Origin: Pampus argenteus
Taxonomy: Eukaryota; Chordata; Actinopteri; Scombriformes; Stromateidae
Direction of reading: 5' to 3'
Assembly: GCA_036937835.1 (NCBI GenBank)
Contig: CM072881.1
Coordinates: 6,866,501 to 6,930,500, forward strand
DNA length: 64,000 bases
Shown piece after piece: positions 48,943-58,259 of the stretch (position 1 is its first letter; every line of letters begins with the position of its first letter). A model generated the notes under the pieces. It made no database searches, was not told where the DNA came from, and saw only the letters and a list, made by a program, of their open reading frames with translations. Made by a program: the position numbers and the translations under genes.

Positions 48943-51900
48943 GTGAGTGAACACGCACGTTTTTATTTATCTCTTCAAAATACGCAGGAAGGTTTATTCT
49001 GTCTTATTCTGGTTTATTAATATCCAAAATGTTTCAAAAGCAGGTACATTATTTTATATGTATTATACTATACTATACTATACTATACTATACTATACTA
49101 TACTATACTATGCTATACTATACTCAAGTATTTTCAGGTTCTTGGTATTATTAACTTTGAATATTAGGCCATATTATGCAATACTAAATAAATACAATAT
49201 ACATGCATTTCTCAATTTTAAAAAATCAAATAAGAAGTTTTGTTAGTAATTCTGAAGAAAACTTTTGTGTCACTAAAGTCATAATTATTAATCTGATATC
49301 TACCTCTACTGCATTAGAAGCAATACAAAAAAAAGACAAAAGTCTATATTTAATCACAGCAAATTTGAAATTAATTAAAATGTTCAAAAGTACATATAAT
49401 ACAATTAATATAACAGTCGTACGCTTCTTACTTTTGTTTAGAGCACATTTTAGTAATTTCTACTTCACATTTTAAGGTCCCTTCACAAACTGAAAATATA
49501 TATAAGGTAAAAAGAAACACAAAAAAAAAAATCAGATCGAACAGTTAAGTCAGGTACACAAATACCTTGAAAAACACATCTGATCTTTATCATTTCATCA
49601 GTGTGACATCCTAAACATCCTAAACGCAGGTGTTTTGTCAATCACAGAGCCCCTCACTCCCCTTTGGGGTAAACATCTTCACCTCCATGCTCCGTCAGTA
49701 TTGTGATTTAGTGAACTGGGGGACTTTAACTTCGGAGCACTGTTAGTTCCCCAGTAGCAGCAGTAACAGTCTAGGTGTTAGACAAGAGAACCTATTATCA
49801 CACCAGACACTGGCTGCACAGCGAAAAGCCTCAGAGGAGCTTTTTCTCCTATAAGCATTTCCATATGCTACAGACCTACTGGACCGATCCAGTGTTTGTC
49901 TTTCAGGCTGTGGTGGAAGTGTGGGAGACAAGGTTGAACTTCAAGAGGATAGCAATCGAGGATGGAGGTTTTGGTCGTGCGTGAGGCAGGCACTTAACCA
50001 TGTCCTGCTTAATGTTTTCATGCTGTTGCTTATGTCTGTCAGATGTGTTGAGAAATATTTTGCAGAACATATATATCGGACGCCGTTATTCATGTTTGTC
50101 CAACATGCTAAGACTAAGATGCTAAAGGAGAAAAAAGAAGAGAAGGGGGAGGAGAAGGGTTCAAAGGAGCAACTTCATCGCTTCAGTCGTCTTTATTGTT
50201 CATTTCAGAGATCCACTGATCAGTTGAAGGATCTAATGCTTTTGTGTTTGGACTGAAAAAAAAAGAAGATATCTTTGATTCATTAATCTTTTCTCCGTGG
50301 CATTAGACAAAGTACAAAAAGCATGGCAGATGAAGATGAAAATACAGCTGTTTTCTCAGTACAAAAGCGTTAAGGGAAATGAGGCTTTCACGCGCTTTGC
50401 ATGAGAAAGATTTATAATGAGCAGAATAATATGCATGTGTTTAGCTCATACTAAAAGAATCTGACACAGCACATTTAGCAGCATGACGACTTTGCTTTTA
50501 TTGTCAGTCTTCTCATTCTTTCTTTTTCTTTTTCAAATACCCCAGGAGTCTTGCACGGCAAAGACGTGTTCCAATTCAACTTATCCTCCATCCAAGACTC
50601 AGAGGTCATCCTCTTTGCCTCTTTTCACTTCCTTTACAAACGCCCCCGCCACCACCAGCGTCCGTGGCGTTTCCGACGGCCTCGCCACCCGTCTAGCAGC
50701 CCTCAGCAACCTTCCTCACAGCAGCTCCTTTTCCATGGATCGTCCCCAAACTCCGCTTTTGCTATGCCACTGGGAAACATAACTCTGACCCCTTTCAAGA
50801 AAGGCTCTTGGCAATCGAGGGACATCACAGCAGTGATGAAACAAGCCAGGGATGTCAAAGAGCTTGCGGTCACTGTGGAGTTTGATATGGGGATTGGGGC
50901 GGCTCGGATGCAACAGAGGAGTCCTCACGGCCAAGAACGCCTCTCTCCAGCCAACCTGCCGTATATTTTGCTATACGCTGATGACCGAGCCATAGATGAA
51001 CCAAACAGTGTAGCCATGTCACTCCAGCGCTACGGGCCCTTTCCTGTAGGGGAGGATGCATCGGCCTCAGCCTCAAGGATCCGGAGGGAGCTTCAGCTCC
51101 AGATCCACACAAACGACATTCCAGAGGTCCAGTTCAACACCTTAAAGAACCATGAACTGTGGCAGAGCACGTTTTTCCCCGCCAAATCCAAAGCAGCGGT
51201 CAAACCAGGAAGAAAGTCGGGTCAGGAGAACAGCGAAGGCCTGAGTAAGCCCCAGGTGCTGAGTTTTGACGAGCGGACAATGAAGAAGGCCAGGAGGAGA
51301 CAGTGGAGCGAGCCCAGGGTTTGCTCCAGGCGCTACCTCAGGGTGGACTTTGCTGACATTGGCTGGAGCGAGTGGGTGTTGGCCCCAAAGTCGTTTGACG
51401 CCTTCTACTGCGCCGGGACCTGTGGATTCCCCATTCCCAAGGTGAGGAGAAACCTTTTAACTTCTGGATTTATTTTCAGTAAACTTAAAAGATCACGGTG
51501 GAAACACGCACACACACAGACTATTGTCAACTTGAAATGCTGGGACATAAATACATGAAAGAAAAATAATAAATAATAATGAAAAAAACAGAAAAAAAAT
51601 GTTAATATCTGCTTTTATGCTGTTGGCACCTACGTTTAATTGGACCTGTACTTAGCTTCATGGCACATACCAGTGTTCTCTCGTAAATAATTCCTTCACT
51701 TTGGATAAAAGAGTCTGCCCAATGAAATCCTAACATTGCAAATGTGAAGATAAAATCATCATTAGTCAAGAAAAACCAAAAGGCAAAATTGGCAAACACA
51801 AAGACAAATTCAAAGAACTGTACACAATAAAATGTGTTTCAGCCAGAGCATGTTTTGCACCTTATATAACCAGGTTTTTTTTAACAAGTTGGCATCTTTT

Positions 51901-52181
51901 TGAATTATTTGCTTCTTTTTTTACAGTTACGACAGAGTTCTTGTTCAGTTGCAGAAATAATCCCTTTTCACCACTGCTTGCTTCTTCAGGTGGTGCGTCC
52001 ATCCAATCACGCTACCATCCAGAGCATCGTCAGAGCTGTGGGAATCGTCCCCGGTGTTCCTGAACCGTGCTGTGTACCGGAGAAGATGAGTCCTCTAAGC
52101 GTACTTTTCCTCGACCTGCACAGAAATATGGTGCTCAAGGTTTACCCCGGCATGTCTGTGGATACGTGTGCCTGTCGGTAG
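48699..52181 (+). CDS. gdf10: Growth/differentiation factor 10 (BMP3b), complete
   Basis: Secreted TGF-beta superfamily ligand of the BMP3/GDF10 branch. Three exons: 48699-48942, 50546-51441 and 51990-52181, joined in frame to 443 aa, close to the family length. The start sits in a strong context (gccATGG) and is followed by a hydrophobic signal peptide (about residues 3-20). The prodomain runs to a basic cleavage site, KKARRR, ending at R333. The mature domain has the cystine knot: Cys341 in VCSRRYLRVDFADIGWSEW, then FYCAGTCGFPIPK, PEPCCVPEKM and the terminal CACR. The FADIGW, PSNHATIQSIVRA and VDTCACR strings are typical of GDF10/BMP3. Synteny with frmpd2, gdf2 and rbp3 favours GDF10 over BMP3. 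Teleosts have two gdf10 paralogues; I cannot say which this is. Confidence 0.95.
48943..50545 (+). other. gdf10 intron 1
   Basis: 1.6-kb AT-rich intron with a TATAC pentanucleotide repeat. No embedded gene recognised. A short A/G-rich patch lies at 50125-50165. Confidence 0.7.
49065..49124. repeat. (ATACT)n pentanucleotide repeat
   Basis: About twelve units with one G substitution, in gdf10 intron 1 about 120 bp from the donor. Confidence 0.95.
50546..51441 (+). CDS. gdf10: gdf10 exon 2 (prodomain and first half of mature domain)
   Basis: Acceptor CCCAG at 50545 and donor AAG/GTGAGG at 51441/51442. It starts at the conserved HGKDVFQFNLSSI. It carries an Arg/His-rich insert (RPRHHQRPWRFRRPRH) in the prodomain and ends inside the cystine knot at GFPIPK. 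Confidence 0.93.
51990..52181 (+). CDS. gdf10: gdf10 exon 3 (C-terminal half of cystine knot)
   Basis: Acceptor TTCAG at 51989. It encodes VVRPSNHATIQSIVRAVG to VDTCACR and the TAG stop at 52179-52181, completing the knot. Confidence 0.95.
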   Translation: MVRPSNHATIQSIVRAVGIVPGVPEPCCVPEKMSPLSVLFLDLHRNMVLKVYPGMSVDTCACR

Positions 52182-53520
52182 GGCAGGGGACACCGGATCC
52201 GCCAGACCTGCAATCCATACAAGGAGGATATAACTGTAAATCCAGCATAAAGCAGGAAGGCATTTCTCTGATTGAAGAACAGTAAAGGTGAGACTCAGTG
52301 GGGACAGCTGAGAGAGCTTTGAAATGAACTGACATGACTGGCAGGACTATAGTTCACAAGTCTGGTCTTTTTCCTTGACATCTTAAAACAGATATCTGCC
52401 GTGATTGAACTCAGCTTTTCTCTGCTTATCTAATAATTTTCATAAATCGATTCTTCTCCAGATTTATTTTCTTTCCTCTCCTAAAAACAACACAAGAAAG
52501 TGCACTTATCGAGACGTGTGTATGTAATGGTCCTCAGTGTTTAGTACGGAGTTCCTGCAGCTTTGTTGATCTTTAACAAGCTTCTCTGCTGCTTTTTTAG
52601 CCTCTGTTTTTGCCTGTTTCAATCTTGAATAGGACTTGAGTTGCTCTCAAGTCTACTGGACTTTTGGAATTGGTTCAGACTTGACTAAAACGGTCTTGTC
52701 CGCAGCCCTTTAAGGCCTATTTTTGATGAGTTCTAGCTAGTGTGGCTTTCAACAGTTTCTGAAAATCCTCTGACATCCATATCCTCTGTGTGGTGTCTGC
52801 TGCTTGTTTCCCTCTCCATCAGATTCAACAAAGTCTGGACAAACTGCACATTGACTCACAGACCCAGGAGGGTTTTGGACACAGAGCATGCATGGCAGTA
52901 CACGTTCATCCATCCAAATTAACCAACCTTTGTCATGTAAATACTGTAGTTAATAATGAAAACCTAATGGAACTTGTTTTGAAGTCACTCACTGAGTTAT
53001 ACGTTGGACACCTCCCATATATTAGCAAGAAACGTTATTCATGCATGAGAGGTAATATCTTCTTTTAACTATAATTCCATAGTTATTTGTTTATATCTTG
53101 TATATAATGAGTGTGTTTTGACAACAGTTGAGATTTAATATAGCAGAACAGTGTGCAGCATGTGTCCGCTTCATGCTACAGCACAGAGGGAAATAGTGCG
53201 TTGCTGCCACCTACTGTGCATTTTGGGAAAGTTGAAGGGACTTTTAAATGAAAAGGTTGTACAGTAATGAGTAGTAATGTAGATTTCTATAATAATTGAA
53301 AAGGTATAAATGTATCCACCCTTATATCTGTATGGCTAAAAGTGTATTTGAATAGTTATATGACGTGTACTTTAATAAATTGTGCTCAGTGTATGCTTGA
53401 TATGGGAATAAACTGAATTGTACATACAGTCAAAGATACTTGTTTACTTTGAAGTACAAAGTAGTTGTGTATGTGTAATGCTGGTTTTATAAGCTATTAA
53501 TAATTTTTAAATAAAATGTT
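52182..53520 (+). other. gdf10 3' UTR region
   Basis: About 1.3 kb of non-coding sequence after the stop. It is AT-rich in its second half, with poly-A signals AATAAA at 53374, 53407 and 53510. The cluster fits a long 3' UTR with alternative ends. Confidence 0.6.
53407..53412 (+). terminator. Candidate gdf10 poly-A signal (AATAAA)
   Basis: AATAAA about 1.2 kb after the stop, with others at 53374-53379 and 53510-53515. Which one is used cannot be decided from sequence. Confidence 0.4.
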
Positions 53521-53643
53521 TTAATTAGAATATTTTAATGTTCCATGACAACATTTGAAAAGGCTTTCACAGTGTGATAAGAAATACATTATGGAGGAGG
53601 CACTTGAGATATTTCTGAATTTCTGGACATGAAAGCAAAAAAG

Positions 53644-53664
53644 TAATAATATAATAATAATATT

Positions 53665-53703
<39 letters not shown>
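53644..53703. repeat. (AAT)n trinucleotide microsatellite
   Basis: About 60 bp of AAT/ATT repeat with small interruptions at its 5' end. Confidence 0.95.
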
Positions 53704-53704
<1 letters not shown>

Positions 53705-54435
53705 GGCCAAAACATTAGCCAACACATTAGCCAAGAGTAATATGGCTTTGAGCAATCTGATGACCACAGTTTCACAGCAGATCTTTTTCATTCCAGCTTT
53801 CCCTGCTGTGTTTGTTTTGTTCCTACATGCCTACGTTATTTGCTGCATCCATGCCAGTAGATTTTGTTGTTGCCTTTCATTACTGACGGACTCCACAGCG
53901 AGGAACTCTTAACAGCCTGAAAAGCCAAGAATGAAAGCCTTTCTATGAAACTCGGCATGAACTACTCACTTTGGCTTGTGATTTGAGCTCAACCCCCCCA
54001 CAGAAACTATCTCATGATCCATCGATGACATACAGGATGCAGTGATGAAGGCTTCCACCATCATGTCTTTGTCCCTCTTGCCAGTAGTGTAAAATAAAAA
54101 TGCTCTCATGCCTTTGAGTCCCACCATTGGTCTTTATCAATTCATAAGTCTCTGTCTGGTTGATCTTTCGTTAGGAAAATCATCATCAATGTAACACGAA
54201 GTTATGCATTTGATGCTGTGTTTGGAAGAAACAGAAGACTGGCCATTATAGGTGAACAGAAAAACAAAAACACTGGGACATAAATTACAAAATTTTGAAC
54301 TTCATCTACGTACAGAAAATCCAGGGGGACATGTGTATTAGTACCATCCACGTATCTTAACTGACTCCGGGATATGTGGTGCAGAAAAACACAGGTTAAC
54401 TGTCCGTCGTGTGTTAGTCCTGTGAGGCCTTGGCA

Positions 54436-54521
54436 CATTGACCAAGGTGTATCCTGCCTCTTGTCCACTGTGAGCTGACAGTCCTCTCTGACCCGGAGAT
54501 TAAAGTGGATGGATGGATGAA
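54436..54521 (+). mobile_element. 3' tail of a fish LINE/SINE-type retroposon
   Basis: ACCAAGGTGTATCCTGCCTC, a following GACCCGGAGATTAAAGTGG and a terminal (GGAT)n run match the characteristic 3' end shared by L2-type fish LINEs and partner SINEs. Only the tail can be recognised; the 5' part is absent or too diverged. Confidence 0.6.
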
Positions 54522-55089
54522 CAGAACAACTCTCTATTTTCTATATCAGACCAGAACTAAGTTTGTATATATTCTATCAACTATTCGCCTATGCTAATCC
54601 ATTTCAAAGCAGTTTAAAACTAACTGGTAGGTAGACTACTTTACCTGGTCGTGTTGGTAAATCGTCCATATTATGAGAAATAATACGTATGAGCAGCATA
54701 TGATCTATTGCCAGTGTTACTATTCCCACTAGCTTGGGGGTCACCTTATTCACTCCATCCCCTCCCTTAATGGTAGGTTGATGGAGGGTTGATATCAATT
54801 TGGTCATTTACTGGTACGTGTTAGCTTGGCACAGAAGCTGGAGGTGTAGGGAGGCAGTTAGAATCTACCAAATATGGTACTATATGCCACTATTGGTAAT
54901 GTTAAGCGCTGATTAAGTCAACATTAAGGAATTACTTGGGTTTCGTTCAGAGTTGGGGTGAACCCCACAGCTTCAATGAAGCAAAGACTCATGAAATACA
55001 GCTACGTTTAGCCACCACAGCTAAGCCACCCGTTGATGGTCAATAAGCATCTCTAAAATCAAGACTGTCTCATTGTCTAAAGCTAGGCT

Positions 55090-55330
55090 GAGTTTTTAAA
55101 GGTACTTCCGAGTATCTTGGAGAACTTGCCACAGTTCTTCTGTGGATTTAGGCGTCTCAGTTGCTTCCGTCTCATCATGTGATCTCAGACATACTCGATG
55201 ATGTTGAGATCAGGGCTCCTTGTTTTTCTTGTCGCTGACTCTGTCATGACTCTGGCTATATGTTTTCGGGTCATTGTCATGCTGTAGAATAAATATGGGA
55301 CAGATCAGATGACTCCCTGGTGGTATTGCA
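55090..55330 (-). pseudogene. Tc1/mariner-like transposase fossil
   Basis: Minus-strand reading gives FILQHDNDPKTYSQ followed, in a shifted frame, by SPDLNIIEYV. These correspond to the QxDNDPKHT and SPDLNPIE motifs around the second and third catalytic acids of Tc1-family transposases. Frame changes, stops and loss of the spacing between the motifs show it is dead. The rest of the element and its inverted repeats could not be placed. Confidence 0.7.
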
Positions 55331-55619
55331 TTATGGATAAGAATCTGATTATCTAAAGTGCCTAAAACCTCCACATTCCAAAAACACATTCTTGTAACTT
55401 GTCAGAGATACAATGGTGGTAAAGAATGTGTTGTTTGTTTTATTTTTTAAGTGATTGCAGTTTTGTTTTTTACTGGCCTCTTTCACCCTCGAGCTGGGAA
55501 AAGGCATTTTATGGAAATGTCTGTTTGTCAGTAACCTCACAGTTTACCCTCACCCTCATTATCGCCGTCAAGTGTTTACAGTGTCTTCATTAGCAGCCAG
55601 CCCTCTACTGATAACAAAG

Positions 55620-55628
55620 CTTAAAAGA
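55620..55628 (+). promoter_or_regulatory. Possible TATA-like box for gdf2
   Basis: CTTAAAAGA lies about 230 bp upstream of the gdf2 start codon and about 30 bp before the upstream ATG at 55652. This is a weak guess at the core promoter. Confidence 0.2.
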
Positions 55629-55848
55629 AGGCATCAATAGCAGCGATAAGCATGGCCAAGCTACTATTTTGGTCGACACAAGTTCCCGTGTTTACTCTGG
55701 GAGCATGGGAGCGGACATCAGGACTGTGGTCCTTGCATTGGGGATCTCTGTTTTCAAACCTTGCCATCGCAAAGTCTGTTTTCAAGCAAGAAGGGAAGAA
55801 GGTAAAGTTTGTGCCAGATCATTTGCTTAAGAAGACTCTCAATTCAAA

Positions 55849-56239
55849 ATGCAGAATTCAAGAACATTCCTATTCCAGCTATGTTTGAGTCTAGTGGTTT
55901 CTACAGGCTCCTGCACCTGTAAGCCACTCAATAATGACATCCAAAGTGAGGTACCTAAGGGATTTTACTCTCAGCTGCCAGAGGAGGACCTTCTGGAGGA
56001 GGAAGACGTGGACTTGAAGATGGAGAACCTTCTGGAGGAGGAAGACGTGGACTTGAAGATGGAGAACCTCCTGGCAACTATGAAGGAGGGCTTTCTTAGA
56101 AAACTCAACCTGTCAGACGTTCCTCAGGAAAACAGCAAGATCTATCCTCCTCAGTTCATGATGGAGCTCTACAACAAGTACGCATCCGACAGCACGGCAA
56201 TCCCTGAGTCTGATGTCATACGTAGCTTCACTGTCCAAG
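55849..56239 (+). CDS. gdf2: gdf2 exon 1 (signal peptide, N-terminal prodomain)
   Basis: Residues 1-130 plus one base; donor CAAG/GTACGA at 56239/56240. Contains the tandem 13-residue duplication at residues 48-73. I chose the start because it gives the signal peptide directly. Confidence 0.9.
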
Positions 56240-58073
56240 GTACGATGTGAAATAATCCTCTGTGCTGCTGACGACAGGCAGGCACTCCCTGTTAATGATA
56301 GTAATGATAACCCTCAACCTTGCAGCTTTTTTTCTTAGTGATCCCAGTACACACAGAATTGATATGCAAATTTGGTATTCCCTACGTTCCTACCAAAATT
56401 TATAGTTTAGGATATCTTGTTGGTACATCTGGTCCATATTATCAACATTTGATTTAATAGAGGTTTTTTATCCTGACTGCAGCTACGTCTGCTTTTAGAG
56501 CCATGCTAGCAGCGACGACAATGTTGGTCTGTCAATCGGTGTTATGGTCAGTCATGAAATTTTGTATGGATATTTAATTTTTCCCCAAAGAATGATGCTG
56601 AAGTTAACATGTTTGGCTTTTAGTGAAATGTTAACTGGACTGCCATGAAATTTGGTTCAGATTTGCATGGTCCACCAGACAGTGTAACTTTGACGACGCC
56701 CTGACTTTTTCCGTCAAAATTTCAATTTATCCAGTACTTTGGTTTATGACTACATTTACTTACAAAACTAATTACATTTCCTCATCTACACTTTGTGCTA
56801 AATGCTAATTATGTTACCATGCTAAACTAAGACGGACCTTATACATGCCAGCATGTTGACGCTTGCTTTTAGGGCACTGCCTCACAGATTTCAGTAGTTT
56901 ACTTAATAAAGTGATGGTTCCCAACCTTTTCTGGAGCAATACCTACTTACAACTCCTCATCACTGGTTGCAGCCATTTCAAACAAATTATCTTTTTCTTC
57001 ATTTTATGTTTAGAGGCCTCAAGTAAGTAAAACTCTTCAGTGAAAAAAAGTCAAGAAACATACAGAATAGTGATTCACTCCCAAGTAACCCCCAGTCAGA
57101 CAGCAAAACCAGTTGCTGTTTCAGATAAACAATCTGACTTCTTTGTATCTCTCCAACAGATATAACTCACTCTGTGACAAATGGCACAAAGTCAAAGCAC
57201 AGGCTGCTGTTCAACGTCAGCATCCCCAACCATGAAAAGATCACTACTGCTGAACTACAGCTTTTCTTCATCCCGGATGCCAGGTCAAAGGTTACCTCCC
57301 ACAGTTTCAAGGCCACCATCAAAGTCTATGAAGTGGATTGCAACGATCTCAAATCCACAACCCACCTACTGGTTGGCAGAGAGGTGACAGGTTCGCAGGG
57401 CACATGGGTGACGCTGGATGTGACTACATCTATTCAGAGCTTTATCATGTCAGGCCAAGGAACAACGGGATTTTATGTAGTGGTGGATAGGAAGGACTGT
57501 GGGGTTTCTGGAAAAGAAGTAGCCGGCTGTTTAAATATGAGTGTGTCTGTTGGAGATAACACTTCGGCGGCTTTAATAGTCTTCTCAGATGACCTAAGTA
57601 GCAGGAGGAGGGAGTCAAAGAAGGAACTGCAAGAGATGATCCTCCATGAAGAAGAAACCATCTTACACTCAGGTGCTGACTGGAACAGAGGGGATCAACT
57701 TCCGAACGAGATCCCGGAGGCTCAGCATCCACGACGGAGGAGAAGAAAGGCAGAGAGGGAATACTGCCAACGGAGCTCTCTCAAAGTCAACTTCAAAGAC
57801 ATCGGCTGGGACAGCTGGATTGTGGCGCCTCCAGAATATGATGCATTTGAATGTCGAGGATTGTGTTACTACCCGTTGACGGATGAATCAACCCCATCCA
57901 AGCATGCCCTCATCCAGACGCTGATGAACATCAGGAACCCCAAGAAGGCCAACATGGCATGTTGTGTCCCCATCAAACTGGACCCCATAACTGTCATGTA
58001 TCGAGAGAATGGGCGCCTCACTATAAGATACATGTATGAAGAGATGAAGGTGGCAGAGTGTGGGTGCAGGTAG
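55849..58073 (+). CDS. gdf2: Growth/differentiation factor 2 (BMP9), complete
   Basis: Circulating BMP9-type ligand; in vertebrates it signals through ALK1 on endothelium. Two exons: 55849-56239 and 57160-58073, joined in frame to 434 aa (human is 429). It has a signal peptide (FLFQLCLSLVVSTG). The prodomain helix segment is VDLKMENLLATMKEGFLRKL, and the prodomain also has the conserved LLFNVSIPNHEKITTAELQL. A polybasic furin site RRRRRK (residues 322-327) precedes the mature domain. The mature domain starts its knot at Cys333 (YCQRSSLKVNFKDIGWDSWI), continues through YDAFECRGLCYYPL, MACCVPIKLDPI, and ends AECGCR. All seven knot cysteines are present. BMP10 is the closest alternative; gene order next to rbp3 supports gdf2. 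Confidence 0.94.
55990..56067 (+). repeat. 39-bp in-frame tandem duplication in the gdf2 prodomain
   Basis: Units 55990-56028 and 56029-56067 each encode LLEEEDVDLKMEN and look identical at the DNA level. They lie just before and into the prodomain alpha-1 region. Identity of the units implies a recent event. Confidence 0.95.
56240..57159 (+). other. gdf2 intron 1 with a dispersed repeat
   Basis: A 920-bp intron. Roughly 56490-56870 is a diverged copy of the repeat at 30605-30848 (GGACTGCCATGAAATTTGGT, TTCAGATTTGCATGGTCC, GACGACGCCCTGACTTTTTC). No coding sequence inside. Confidence 0.6.
57160..58073 (+). CDS. gdf2: gdf2 exon 2 (rest of prodomain and mature ligand)
   Basis: Acceptor CAACAG at 57159; reads to TAG at 58071-58073. 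It encodes 304 residues including the complete mature ligand. Confidence 0.94.
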
Positions 58074-58245
58074 TCAGAGAGAATGGGTGTATTCTGGTTG
58101 CAGCACAGATAATTATAATGGTTCTGCTGCATTTCATTCAATAGCGTGCTGCAGGGATATTTTTGTCAGCCAACCTGGAAGTTAGCATCAGCCTGGTTCC
58201 CTCAACAAAAAGCCAATGGGATTTTTCCAAATGAGATCTGTTGCA

Positions 58246-58251
58246 AATAAA
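58246..58251 (+). terminator. Candidate gdf2 poly-A signal (AATAAA)
   Basis: AATAAA 173 bp after the stop codon. Further signals occur at 59205 and 59566, so a longer 3' UTR is possible. Confidence 0.45.
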
Positions 58252-58259
58252 AGTTTAGG

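Larger units (their letters stand above)
53521..55848. other. gdf10-gdf2 spacer
   Basis: Contains an AAT trinucleotide repeat, a LINE/SINE-type 3' tail, a Tc1-like transposase fossil and the presumed gdf2 promoter near 55600. No intact gene. Confidence 0.6.

Noticed and set aside
55849..58073. bmp10 as identity of the BMP9/10-type ligand
   Set aside because: The mature domain alone is close to both. Gene order gdf10 - this gene - rbp3 and the NLKM/LRxLNLSxVP prodomain segment fit gdf2.
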